Positions 1-10,500 of a stretch of DNA of 64,000 nt are shown one piece after another. The stretch's first letter is position 1, and every line of letters starts with the position of its first letter. A model generated the notes under the pieces. The model was not told the DNA's origin. It saw only the letters and a list, made by a program, of their open reading frames with translations, and did no database searches. The translations under genes were made by a program, and so were the position numbers. The DNA comes from Kamptonema formosum PCC 10802 (lineage in GTDB: Bacteria > Cyanobacteriota > Cyanobacteriia > Cyanobacteriales > Oscillatoriaceae): NCBI RefSeq assembly GCF_000332335.1, contig NZ_KB235948.1, forward strand, positions 2,307,878-2,371,877, given 5' to 3'.

Positions 1-1
1 C

Positions 2-1174
2 GTGAATAACATACCCCCTCTTGACTTGGCGCAACAGTACCAAACCATCAGTGAAGAAGTGAGTCAGGCGGTTTTGGAGGTACTCGCCTCTGGGCGTTAC
101 ATCGGCGGTCCTCCGGTGCTCGGCTTTGAGCGGCAGTTTGCCGCCTATCTCGGTGTTGAGGAATGTGTGGCGTGCAACTCTGGCACAGACGCCCTCTATC
201 TGGCCCTGCGGGCTCTGAAAATTGGCCCCTCAGATGAGGTGATTACCACCCCGTTCACTTTTATAGCCACTGCTGAGGCAATCGCTCTTGTGGGCGCAAG
301 GCCGGTTTTTGTTGATATTGACCCGCTAACGTACAATCTCGACCTCAACCTGCTGCCGGCGGCGATTACCGGCAAAACTCGGGCGATCCTGCCGGTGCAC
401 CTTTTTGGCCTGCCGGTGGATATGACCGGCGTGATGGCCATTGCCGAGTCTCGCGGTTTGGCTGTGATTGAGGACTGCGCCCAGGCGACAGGCGCTGAGT
501 GGGCGGGGCGAAAGGCCGGCAGCATTGGCCATGCCGGCTGCTTCAGTTTCTTCCCCACCAAGAATCTTGGGGCGTGCGGGGATGGCGGCGCGGTCACCAC
601 GAACGATCCGGCACTGGCACAGGCCATTCGCACCCTCAAGGAACATGGCTCCAGCAGACGCTACTATCACGAAGAAACCGGCATCAACAGCCGCTTGGAC
701 GCGGTGCAAGCCGCCATTCTCCAAGTTAAACTCCCCTATCTCGATACCTGGAATGACTTGCGCCGGCAGGTTGCGGCGCGCTACCGCCAGTTGCTCGCCC
801 CCCTTGCGGATATCATTCTCCCCCAAGAACCCCCCGGAGGTAGAAGCGTCTGGAATCAGTACACCATCCGCCTGCTGGGCAACCGGCTCGATCGGGCCTC
901 TCACTCAACACCTGGCTCCTATCGCGACCTTGTGCGCAACCGGCTGCTCGATCGCGGCACCGGCTCGATGGTCTACTATCCCCTGCCTTTGCACTTGCAG
1001 CCGGTCTACGCCGGTTTGGGCTATCAAGCCGGCGATCTGCCGGTTGCTGAGCGAGTCGCTGCCGAGGTGCTCTCCTTGCCGATCTTCCCCGAACTCTCAC
1101 CGGAGCAGCAGGCTCAGGTGGTCTGCACTCTGAAAGATTGCTTGGCTGTGCCGGCCCCTCTCACCTCCGGTTGA
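2..1174 (+). CDS. DegT/DnrJ/EryC1/StrS-family PLP-dependent sugar aminotransferase
   Basis: Encodes 390 residues with the full fold-type I aminotransferase layout of the DegT/DnrJ/EryC1/StrS family, which transfers an amino group to nucleotide-linked keto-sugars for surface polysaccharides or glycosylated metabolites. The N-terminal NSGTDAL segment (residues 59-65) binds the PLP phosphate, D158 in VIEDCAQ contacts the pyridine nitrogen, and K187 in FFPTKNLGACGDGG is the expected Schiff-base lysine. The length is normal for the family. A GTG at base 2 gives a family-typical N-terminus (IPPLDLAQQY), but the true start could lie just outside the window because no upstream sequence is visible. 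The sugar substrate cannot be told from sequence. Confidence 0.9.
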   Translation: MNNIPPLDLAQQYQTISEEVSQAVLEVLASGRYIGGPPVLGFERQFAAYLGVEECVACNSGTDALYLALRALKIGPSDEVITTPFTFIATAEAIALVGARPVFVDIDPLTYNLDLNLLPAAITGKTRAILPVHLFGLPVDMTGVMAIAESRGLAVIEDCAQATGAEWAGRKAGSIGHAGCFSFFPTKNLGACGDGGAVTTNDPALAQAIRTLKEHGSSRRYYHEETGINSRLDAVQAAILQVKLPYLDTWNDLRRQVAARYRQLLAPLADIILPQEPPGGRSVWNQYTIRLLGNRLDRASHSTPGSYRDLVRNRLLDRGTGSMVYYPLPLHLQPVYAGLGYQAGDLPVAERVAAEVLSLPIFPELSPEQQAQVVCTLKDCLAVPAPLTSG

Positions 1175-1559
1175 TTTCCCCCGCTGGCGATTGATATCCA
1201 ATCGGGTTAATTCCCCCTCCTTAATTTCGCGCCGGAGTTCCGCGATATGCCCCGGCAAACCTGCCAGAAACCAGGGATCTTCAAGAAATCTGGTTTCTAT
1301 ATTTTCTCGTTTTCACTTAGTAGTAGGTATAGGGACAGGCGAGACGCCTGTCCTACGTCTTAACCTAAGGTTCTCTCGTTCCCCGCCTCAGGCTGGGAAC
1401 GCAATCTGCCGGCTCCGCCGACTTTCAGCGGAAAAGCAGGTTAAAAGCCTAACAGCTTAAATGTCTTTGGCAGCGCCCGCAGAGCCAACGCACCCTACTG
1501 AATCTAAAAAATCTTATAACTTCAGGAATAAAGCGAAACAAACAGATAGGAAGTAGAGG
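1175..1559. other. Intergenic region with interspersed palindromes
   Basis: No credible gene. It holds a perfect-arm palindrome (1333-1353), a degraded copy of the AAACCCGGTTTCTT-type repeat near 1265-1300, and a degraded GTTCCC...GGGAAC repeat near 1376-1401. It separates two convergent genes, so it also has to contain transcription ends, but no clear stem followed by a T-run was found. Confidence 0.6.
1333..1353. repeat. Palindromic interspersed repeat, GGACAGGCGAGACGCCTGTC type
   Basis: Inverted repeat with 8-bp arms GGACAGGC/GCCTGTCC around GAGAC. Close relatives occur at 14139-14159, 14172-14192 and 14258-14278, so this is a dispersed family rather than a local hairpin. Confidence 0.75.
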
Positions 1560-3056
1560 CTACTTGCCTTCGGCGAGAGTGAAGTAGAACGTCGCACCTG
1601 CGCCCACCTCAGCTTCCGCCCAAATTCGCCCGCCGTGCCGGTGAATGATGCGCTCTACCGTCGCCAAACCAATGCCGGTGCCGTCAAATTCTTCTTTTTT
1701 GTGCAGGCGGCGGAAGGCAACAAACAGCTGGCCGGCGCTCTCCATATCAAAGCCGGCACCGGTGTCGCGCACGAAATACACCGTTTCCCCCCGCTCCTGA
1801 GTCACCCCGAAACTAATGCGGGCGACCGGCTTTTTTCCGGTATACTTCCAGGCATTCCCCAGCAGATTTTCCAGTGCGATTTGCAGCAGGCACTCATCCC
1901 CCGCCGCCGCCACACCGGCAGAGATGTCGATCTCCACCTGACGTTCTGGCTGCGCCTGCTGCAGTTGCTGAGCAATTTTTTGCGCCAGCTGGCTTAAATC
2001 AACGCGGGCAATCTGCATTTCGCTGCGGCTGACGCGCGACAGGTGCAGCAAATCTTCAATCAGTTGCTGCATGCGCTTGCAGGCGGCGCGAATCCGGTCG
2101 AGATAGTGTTTGCCTCGCTCGTCGAGCCGGTCGGCGCACTGTTGCAGCAGCGCCCAGCTCATGCCGTCGATAATTGACAGCGGGTTGCGCAAGTCGTGGG
2201 AAACTGAATAGTTGAAAGCTTCCAGTTCTTTATTCGCCACTTCCAGCTCTCCAGCCCGACGCTTCAAATCTTCGTGCAGCTTTCGGATTTCTGTCTCCGC
2301 GCGCTGGGGCTCGCTCAAATCGCGGATCACTTTGGCGAACCCCCGCAGCTGTCCGTTCTCATCTCGCAAGGCGGTGACCGTCACCGCCGCCCAGTAGCGC
2401 GAGCCGTCTTTCCGCCTGCGCCAGCCCTCCCCCTCGAACCGCCCCCCCACCGCTGCTGTTTGCAACTGCTGCTGCGGCAAGCCGGCTTCTATATCTTCGG
2501 CAACGTAGAAGCGCGAGAAATGCTCGCCGAGGATTTCTTCGGCTCGATACCCCAGGATGCGTTCGGCTCCGGGGTTCCAACTGATCGCGCGCCCCTCGGG
2601 GCAGAGGGTGAAAATGGCATAATCTTTGCCACCGGCAACCAGCAGGCGAAACCGCTCCTCACTGTCGCGCAGCGCTTCCAGGGTGTGCTTGCGCTCAATG
2701 GCGTAGCGCATGGCCCGCATCAGCTGCTGCCCGTCCACCTGACCCTTGACCAGATAGTCTTGCGCCCCTTTGCGGACGGCTTCCACGGCGAGTTCTTCGC
2801 TGTCTGTGCCGGTCATCACCACAATCGGCAGGCTGGGAGCCCGCTCTTGCACCTGCAACAGGGTGTCTAGCCCTTGCGTGTCTGGCAGCGACAGATCCAG
2901 CAAGATGATATCAAAGCTGTCTGCCTCCAGCCGCTCAATCGCTTCAGTAAGCCGCTTAGCCACCGTCAGCCGCACCGGCACTGCCGAGTCTTCTGTCAGA
3001 ATCTCCTGTAGCATTACCGCATCAGCGCGGTTGTCTTCCACCAAAAGCAGTTGCAT
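1560..3056 (-). CDS. REC-PAS-histidine kinase (hybrid with N-terminal receiver)
   Basis: A 498-residue cytoplasmic kinase. Residues 1-125 form a receiver with phosphoacceptor D54 (ILLDLSLPD) and K104; residues 130-250 form one PAS/PAC sensor; the HisKA domain carries H287 in SVSHDLRNPLS; the HATPase domain shows the N box (NLLGNAWKYT), G1 (DTGAGFD) and G2 (GTGIGLA). No membrane segment is present. Kinases with this phytochrome-like H box often pair with Rcp1-type single-domain regulators, and one lies 700 bp upstream on the same strand (3765-4232). The receiver-first order suggests it receives a phosphoryl signal from another kinase, possibly the giant kinase at 4509-10511; that link is inference. 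Signal unknown. Confidence 0.9.
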   Translation of the reverse strand: MQLLLVEDNRADAVMLQEILTEDSAVPVRLTVAKRLTEAIERLEADSFDIILLDLSLPDTQGLDTLLQVQERAPSLPIVVMTGTDSEELAVEAVRKGAQDYLVKGQVDGQQLMRAMRYAIERKHTLEALRDSEERFRLLVAGGKDYAIFTLCPEGRAISWNPGAERILGYRAEEILGEHFSRFYVAEDIEAGLPQQQLQTAAVGGRFEGEGWRRRKDGSRYWAAVTVTALRDENGQLRGFAKVIRDLSEPQRAETEIRKLHEDLKRRAGELEVANKELEAFNYSVSHDLRNPLSIIDGMSWALLQQCADRLDERGKHYLDRIRAACKRMQQLIEDLLHLSRVSRSEMQIARVDLSQLAQKIAQQLQQAQPERQVEIDISAGVAAAGDECLLQIALENLLGNAWKYTGKKPVARISFGVTQERGETVYFVRDTGAGFDMESAGQLFVAFRRLHKKEEFDGTGIGLATVERIIHRHGGRIWAEAEVGAGATFYFTLAEGK

Positions 3057-3764
3057 AATGGAAAGTTTATAGCCGATTTTTCCAGGCTTCTTCTTCAGGA
3101 TAGGCTCTGGGGAGTTTCTGGAGGGGGGGACTCACAAAAATTTACATTTTTCTGCCGTGAAATCACAGAGAAATGCGTGTTTTTCAGCTAAAATATTTGT
3201 GAGGCTAGCTGTCCTGAAAGACCGCCCTCAAATGCTCTCTACCGGAAGTCAGAAATATCTGCCAAGGGGCAGAGAAAGAAGAAAGAGGGAGCATGCCGTT
3301 TTTGCAAAGACTGTGACCCTCACCCCCCTAACCCCCCTCTCCCAGGGCGGGAGAGGGGAGAAAGAATCAAGAATTCTCCCCTCACCCCAAAGTGGGAGAG
3401 GGGCTGGGGGTGAGGGGGGCATTGGCGTTAAGTTAAAGTTAAGAATGAACCGCCAAGACGCAGAGAGCGCCAAGAAAGAAGAGGGAGTTGCCTGCGGAAA
3501 AGCGCCATTGAGAGCTAAGGTGTGTAAAATACCTACACCTGTGAGCGCCCCTCCCGGGGGGGGCGATACCGGAGACGCCACTGGCTCAAATTTAAAGATA
3601 TCAGAAAGAACCGCATTTCCAAAATCTGTCTTGAGACGGATTTTGCAGGTATGCTTTCTTTCGGAAATAAGAAATGTGTGCCCTAGGGGCAGACAAAACG
3701 GCCCCGACAGCTGGGTGCCGCCATCCCCAATCCATGCCTCCATGCCTCCAAAATCCTCACGCCC
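3057..3764. other. Long intergenic region rich in dispersed repeats
   Basis: About 700 bp without a convincing gene. At 3316-3420 a CCTCACCCCCCTAACCCC-type repeat faces its inverted copy around GGGAGAGGGG, a dispersed family seen again at 11938-11977. At 3447-3483 there is a CCGCCAAGACGCAGAGAGCG-type repeat. Segments 3243-3278 and 3661-3698 are imperfect direct repeats of each other. Open frames across it follow the repeats and lack any recognisable protein. Confidence 0.6.
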
Positions 3765-4232
3765 CTAACAGGCGGTGCCGAGGGCATCTGCCGGCAGCGT
3801 CGCCACTGCCAGCCAAAAATGCACAATGGCTTGAACCACCTCAATGAAATCGTCCAAGTCCAAAGGCTTGACGATATAGGAGTTGGCGTGGAGTTTGTAG
3901 CTGTTGAGGATGTCCGCTGGGGTGGCGGATGTGGTTAAAACCACAACGGGAATCAGCTGCAGGTGCGGGTCAGTTTTAATGGCGGCTAATAACTCGCTGC
4001 CATCCACTTTGGGCAAGTTCAAGTCCAGCAGGATGAGGGCGGGGCGGGGTGCGTGTTCGTAATTGCCCTGCCGGTGGAGAAAGTTGAGCGCCTCCACCCC
4101 ATCCCTGACGACGTGCAGGTGTTTGAGCAACTTGGTTTCGCCGATCGCTTCCCTCATCAGGTGAGCGTCGCTGGGGGAGTCTTCCACCAGCAAAATATCC
4201 ACCGGCCTATTGCCGGCTCTCCTATTGGCCAT
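3765..4232 (-). CDS. Rcp1-type single-domain response regulator
   Basis: A 155-residue stand-alone receiver. Acidic pocket E17/D18 (LLVEDSPSD), phosphoacceptor D70 in LILLDLNLPKVDG, T100/T101 in VVVLTTS and K122 in SYIVKPLDL are all in place. The extended loop before the phosphoacceptor (residues 53-64) and the SYIVKPLDLDDF end are typical of Rcp1, the regulator that pairs with cyanobacterial phytochrome kinases. There is no DNA-binding output, so it relays phosphate or acts by protein contact. It lies 276 bp downstream of, and on the same strand as, the giant kinase whose catalytic domain is of the same class, so it is the likely partner; this pairing is inferred from order only. Confidence 0.9.
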   Translation of the reverse strand: MANRRAGNRPVDILLVEDSPSDAHLMREAIGETKLLKHLHVVRDGVEALNFLHRQGNYEHAPRPALILLDLNLPKVDGSELLAAIKTDPHLQLIPVVVLTTSATPADILNSYKLHANSYIVKPLDLDDFIEVVQAIVHFWLAVATLPADALGTAC

Positions 4233-4508
4233 TGCGCTCCTTATTATTGAGAATCGGCTAGAGGGCGAGTCAAGGATAAAAAATCGGCGTCCAAAAACCG
4301 GTTAGAAGTCCCTGGAAACAGGACAGTAAAGTTGCTGCTACCAGGACCCCGGTTTCTGGGATGACTTGACTGGCTCTGTAGCAACTTATTGCAGGGCAAA
4401 ATCATTCCCAGACCCAGACCGGCCCGCAGGGTGCGGTGTGAGCGCACCCTGGGGGCTTGTAGGGGTTGGGGGAGTGGGGGGGCGCGACGGCGGGGGCGCG
4501 CTCCCGCT

Positions 4509-7500
4509 TCAAGCCTGTTCCCCTGGAATCGTAAAATAGAAAGTCGATCCCTGACCGGGTGCGGACTCGACCCAAATGCGACCGCCGTGCCTCTCAACAA
4601 TCTTCTTGCAAATAGCCAGACCGATCCCGGTGCCGGGATACTCGTCCCGGGTGTGCAAGCGCTGAAACAGCTGAAAAATGCGATCGCTATATCTTTGATC
4701 GATCCCAATACCATTATCGCGCACGGCGAACAGCACGTTACCGTTTTGCCGGTCAGCGCTGACATGAATCACCGGCACTCGATCGCTGCGGTACTTGAGG
4801 GCATTACTAATAAGATTTTGCAATAGCTGGGCGAGTTGGGTGAAATCCCCGCTCACCGTGGGCAGCTCGCCGTGCGTGACAGTCGCGCCACTTTCTGCCA
4901 CAGCCACCTCCAGGTTAGCCACAGCCGCCTCGAACACCGCCAGAAAGTCCACCGGCACTAGCTCATTCCCCCGCGTGCCCACCCGGGAATACATCAGCAA
5001 GTCCTTAATCAGCTGCTGCATGCGGGTGGCTCCCTCCACCGCAAAAGCAATGTATTCGTCAGCTTTGGCGTCGAGTTGGCCAGAGTAGCGCCGGGATAAG
5101 AGTTGGGTGTAGCTGGTGACAGCACGCAGGGGCTCCTGCAAGTCGTGGGAGGCGACATAGGCAAACTGCTCCAGCTCGGCATTGGAACGGGCCAGATCTG
5201 CCGCCCGCAACTCCAGTTCCTGCTCGAACCGGCGGCGCTCGATGGCGGTGACAAAAATTTCTCCCACAATTCTCAGCAAAGCGATGTGGTCTTCCGTCCA
5301 GGTTTTGCGAGTGCGCACTGCGTCGCACCCGATAAATCCCACCACCTCACCGGCAGCGACGAGCGGCACATAAAGCAGCGATTGAATGCCTTCAAGCTGA
5401 AATTCCCCGGTTGCGGGAGATTGCGCCAGCACCTCTCCCCGCCCGATGGTGTCCCGCACCTGGCATAAGGCACCGGCAGGCAGATTTTGCCACCGGCTGG
5501 CGCGCGGTTCAATCCCGGGAGCTAACCACTCGTGGGTATTCTCCACCGTCGCGCCACTCTCAGCGAAGCGGAACACATAAGTGCGCTCAACCCCGAGAAA
5601 TTCTCCGAGGGCGTGCAGCGCTTGGTGGATTCCCCGATCAGTCTGAGCCGGTGGCAGATTCAGGAAGTGGGTGGAGATGTCGCCGATCAGCTGTTCCAGG
5701 ACAACGCGATACTGCAGTGACGCCTCCGCCCGCTTGCGCTCTGTAATATCGGTGTGAAAGCCAACCAGCCCCAGCAGCTCTCCTGAGTCATCCTTAATCG
5801 CATACGCCCGCAGCAAAACGGTCAGCTCGCTCCCGTCGCCCGCTCGCATCCCCACTTCACCAATCCAGCAATTGCCTCCCAGAATCGTGTCAAACACCTC
5901 AACAGACAGATCCGGATCGCAGAAGAGAGCCCCAGCACCCCCAGCAGCGTTCAGCTCTTCTGCGGTGCAGCCAAACATTGCCACAAAAGCCGGGTTGTGG
6001 TAAAATCCCTGACCGCTAGCGTCAGCCATGCTAATCGCATCGCTGGCACTTTCCACGGCTTTGCGGAACCGGATCAGTTGCTCCTCTGCCCGCTTGCGCT
6101 CCGTGATGTCTGTCCAGGAACCGACGAATTCTAAGGGGTTGCCACCGGCGTCGCGCACCACCTGCACTTGGTCATACATCCAGCGGTAGGTTCCATCTTT
6201 GTGGGAGAAGCGGTATTCCAGCGCTTGACAGTTTACTGACAGCAGCTCTGACAGCTTGGCTGTGACGCGCTCTGCGTCTTGCGGGTGCAGCCTTGCCGTC
6301 CAGAAATGGGAATCTTCCAAGAATTCCCGCGCTTCGTAGCCCAGCATAGCGGCGACGTTCTCACCCATGAAAGTAGTGCCGGCATCTCCCGACGCCTTGC
6401 AGCTGTAAATAACAGATGGGCTGGCGGTGAGCAGGTGGTGCAGGCGGGCTTGCGCCACTCGCAGAGACTCTTCCATCTGCTTGCGCTCGGTAATATCGCG
6501 GGTGGCGCACAGGATGAATGCAACTGTTCCATCTGCCGCAAATTCCGGTACAATTCGCGCTTGATAATATCGGACTTCAGCGTTCAGATCCTTCAATAAG
6601 GTAGAATTGAGAGAAGTCTCAATTCTGGAGCCTGATTCCTGCATCCTGGCTCCGGAGTTCTGAATTCTGGAGCCTGATTGCTGAATTCTGGCTGCTGATG
6701 ACTCCATTTTGGAGCGGGATTTGTCAACGCTGGTTTTTGCTCCCTCAATTCTGGAGCCGGATTTCTCAATTATGGCTTCCCATTTCTGAATGACTTCTCC
6801 TGATATCTGTCTTCTGGCTCCTGCTTGCTGAATCCTGGCTCCTTTAGCTCCGGTTAACTCAAATTCTATCACAGTTTCCCTGCCGTGTTGAAAAACTTGC
6901 CGCAATACTTTTTCCCAGTCAGAGCCCAGGGGGTCTGGCATGCCTAACTCTCGGTTGGTTTTGCCTGTGACTTCCTGGGGGGAGAGTCCAGTTAGCCTTT
7001 GAACAGCTGGGTTGACATAGACATGGCGCAGCTCTCTGTCAAAGCGAGCGATAATATCGGGAGTGTTTTCCGCCAGAGTTCGGAATTTTTCTTCGCTGTC
7101 TCGCAGGGCTGACTCGGCTTGCTTGCGATCGGTCATGTCGCGAGCTACTGCATAGGTTAACCCGTCTGCCGGCACCGGCACGGCTGTCCACGCCAGCCAC
7201 TTGTACGGCCCATCTTGACAGCGAAACCGATTTTCCAGGTTAAGGGTGGGCTCGCCGGTGATTAATTTGTGCTGGATCTCTTGCAGTGTGCGGGCGCGAT
7301 CGTCAGGGTGAACAAAATGAAGAATGGGTCTTGACAAAAACTCTTCTGTGGTGTATCCTAAAATAAGTGTGCCGGCAGGATTGACGCGCTTGAAATAGCC
7401 GTCCGCCCCAGCGACAGCCAGGATATCGAGAGACAGGTTGAAAAAGCGGTCGCGCTCTTCTTCCGCCCGCTTCCTGTCGGTGATGTCTTCGGCAATGCCG

Positions 7501-10500
7501 GCGATGCGGTAGATTTCTCCCCTGTCGTTGCGGATGGAAAAAGCCCGATCTCTGATCCAGCGAATTGACCCGTCAGGTCGGACAATCCGATATTCGTGGT
7601 TGAAATCCCCCCGGAACTCACAGGCATTGGCAGCAATAAAGCGCTGGCGATCTTCTGGGTGGATGGCATCTGTGAAAGATGCGGGCTGCCGGTACAAACT
7701 GTCGCAAGTGCGCCCCCAGAGCCGCTCGTAAGCCGGACTGACGTAGAGCGTCTCGGTCCTGTCGGCTGTAATCATCCAGAACACGTCGGTGAGGTTTTCG
7801 GCGAGCTGGCGGAACCGCTCCTCACTCTCTCGCAGGGCAACTTCGGCTCGCTTGCGCTCGGTGATGTCGCGCACAATCGCTAAGACTTCATCTGTATTGC
7901 AGACAGCGATGCGAGCCTCGTAATGCTTTAGATCGCCGTTTTCAGTCAGCTGGTACTCGCAGATTTGCGCGCTGCGGCTTTCTGTGGCGATCTCTATGGC
8001 GCTCATTAACTGTCTAGCCACCGTTTCGGGGAAGATTTCTGTGACTTTTTTGCCTAAAAACTGACTGGGCGCTGCGAAGGGCTGGGAGTTAACTGCGGGG
8101 ATGAAATCCACGCAGGTGCCATCGTTGCGGACGCGAAACAGCGGATCGGGAATCGCGGCGACTAGGGCTCGATTTTCGGCTTCACTATGCTGCAGCGCTT
8201 CTTCTGCTGCTTTGCGGGCGGTGATGTCAAGCGCTAAGCCGTCAAAGACAGCATCCCCACTGTCGAGCCGGTGCGGTCGTGCGACGGCGCGAACCCATTT
8301 TTCTTCCCCGGAAGTGGAGATGACGCGATACTCGTACTTCAGACGTGCTAGCGTCTGCGCCGAGAATTTTATCGCCTGCTGGAACTCCTGCCGGCAGTCG
8401 GGATGAATTTGGTTGAAGATCAGGGCTGGGTTGGCGGTGATGTCATCGGGTTCGAGTCCGATCAGCTCTCGCACGCCGGCGCTGATGTAGGGGATGGAAA
8501 TTCTGCCGTCTGCGTGAGCGATAATGCGATAGACTACGCCGGGAAGGTTGCCGGTGATTGTGGCTAAGCGCTCGCTCATCGCCTGGAGTTTCTCTGCGGA
8601 AGCGATTAATTGCGTTTCTATCAGCTGGCGCTCGGCAATTTCCTGCTGCAGCTGCTGGTTGGCTCTGGTCAGTTCGGCGGTGCGCTCCTCAACCAGCCGC
8701 TCCAGTTGCTGCCGGTATTGCTGCAATTCTTCTTCTGCCTGTACGCGGTGCGTGATGTCGAGCGCTGTGCCGAGAATCAGTTGCGGTGCGCCGCCATCGG
8801 TTCTGGTAAATACCGTATCTCGACTGTATAGCCAGCGCCACTCACCGAAAGCGTGCCGCATGCGGTACTCAATTTCAACAATTTCTCCGTCTGGCGCTGC
8901 TAGCAATCGCTCGGCGCTGGCAGCAACTCGGGGCCAATCTTCAGGGTGAATGAGATTTTGCAGGAACCCAACTCCCATGTTTTGCACGTCCTCCGGCGAG
9001 TAGCCGGCAATCTCTGTCAGGTGCCGGTTGGCGTAAACATTGCGCTGTTCGATGAGATCATAGAGATACAGAATTGCGGGCGTCGCTTCGGCAATTTGCT
9101 GAATTAAACGCTGGTTTTCCCAGAGTGCCTTTTCGTGCAGGGATGCGACATGTCGCGTCTCTTCATATTCGGTGATGTCCTGACTGACGGCAATGGCTCC
9201 GATGATTTGTCCGCTTTCGTCGCGCAGGGGCACTGCTGAGTGCAGGACGGTTTTGCGCTGGCCTTGCAAGTTCTCGATGTCTGTGATATAATTGAGGTAA
9301 GATTCTCCTGTTGTGAGGGCTTTTACAAGCGGCCACTCTGCGGGGTCTATCCGCTTGCCAGTCTCGCGCCACCACCCTTTATATTGGCTGTACTGCTCGA
9401 CTAGAGAGACGCGAGATATCGGAGACGCGACTGGGCTCTCTACAGCCAACCCACAAATTTTTTTGCTGGCTTGATTCCCGTGCAAAAGGCAACCTGTGGC
9501 GTCCGCGATACAAACGCCCACCGGCAGATTTTCTAACAGGTTTTCCAGGAGGGCTTGATTTTGCCGCAAAGCTCGCTCTGCTCCCACGCGCTGGGTGATG
9601 TCGGTGGAGATGCCGCAGAGGGCGTAGGGAGTGCCGGTGGAGTTATAAAGGGGAAATTTGAGCGACAGTAAGGTGTGCGTGCCGCTGTCGAGATCGAGTA
9701 TTTCTTCAAACTCTAAAGGCGCTGCCGATGACCGCACTTTTCTGTCATTGCTCGCCAATCTGTCTGCGGTTCCCTGGGAGAAAATATCCCAGTCTGTGTT
9801 GCTTTTGGCTTGCTCTCTGGTGACGCCGGTGAGTGTTTCCCACCGGCGGTTGACCACAATATACCGGCCTGCAGTGTCTTTGAGGTAGATAAGTGCGGGG
9901 GAGTTATCTATAATAGCTTGCAGGCGCTGCTCGCTCTCTTGCAGTGCCTGTTGCGCCTGTACGCGCTCGGTGATGTCTCGCAAAACGGACAGGTGCCGGT
10001 GGGGCACAATATTGGCGGTGGCGGCATACTCCACCACCCGTTGAGTTCCGTCTTTTCGCTGCAGCTGGAATTCGCCAGATTCCTGTCCTTTTTCCAGGAA
10101 GCTCCGCCACGCCGGCTCGAAGTCGAAACCGGCGCTTGCAAAGTCTGCTATGCAGCGCCCGATGATTTCCTCTGCCGGCAAACCAAACAGTTCGCAGGCG
10201 GCGGGGTTGACTCCCACATACTCGCCCCCGTCATCGGCAATTAGGATGGCGTCTTTCGCCCGCTCGAAAACGGCTTGGTACTGCCGGTATCGCTCCAATT
10301 CTGTTTGGGTTTGGCGCAGCTGTTCCTCACACTCAGCTAGAGCGCCGGTCCTCCCTTCGCAATCGGGGTTAAGAAACCGGGTTTCTTGGCCACAATCGAC
10401 CGCAGTTTCGCCCTTCATCCCCAAAGAAACCCGGTTTCTAGGATTGTTTGACTGGCGATCTGCAGTGTGCCGGTGAGAGTCTCCTGAAATTAAATCTTGT

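Noticed and set aside
329-904. Long minus-strand frames opposite the aminotransferase
   Set aside because: Antisense shadows of a strongly supported gene, as are similar frames opposite the kinases and WD40 genes.
3157-3768. Open frames of 164-203 codons on both strands
   Set aside because: They run through dispersed inverted repeats, are mutually antisense, have no ribosome-binding site and encode low-complexity repeat peptides.
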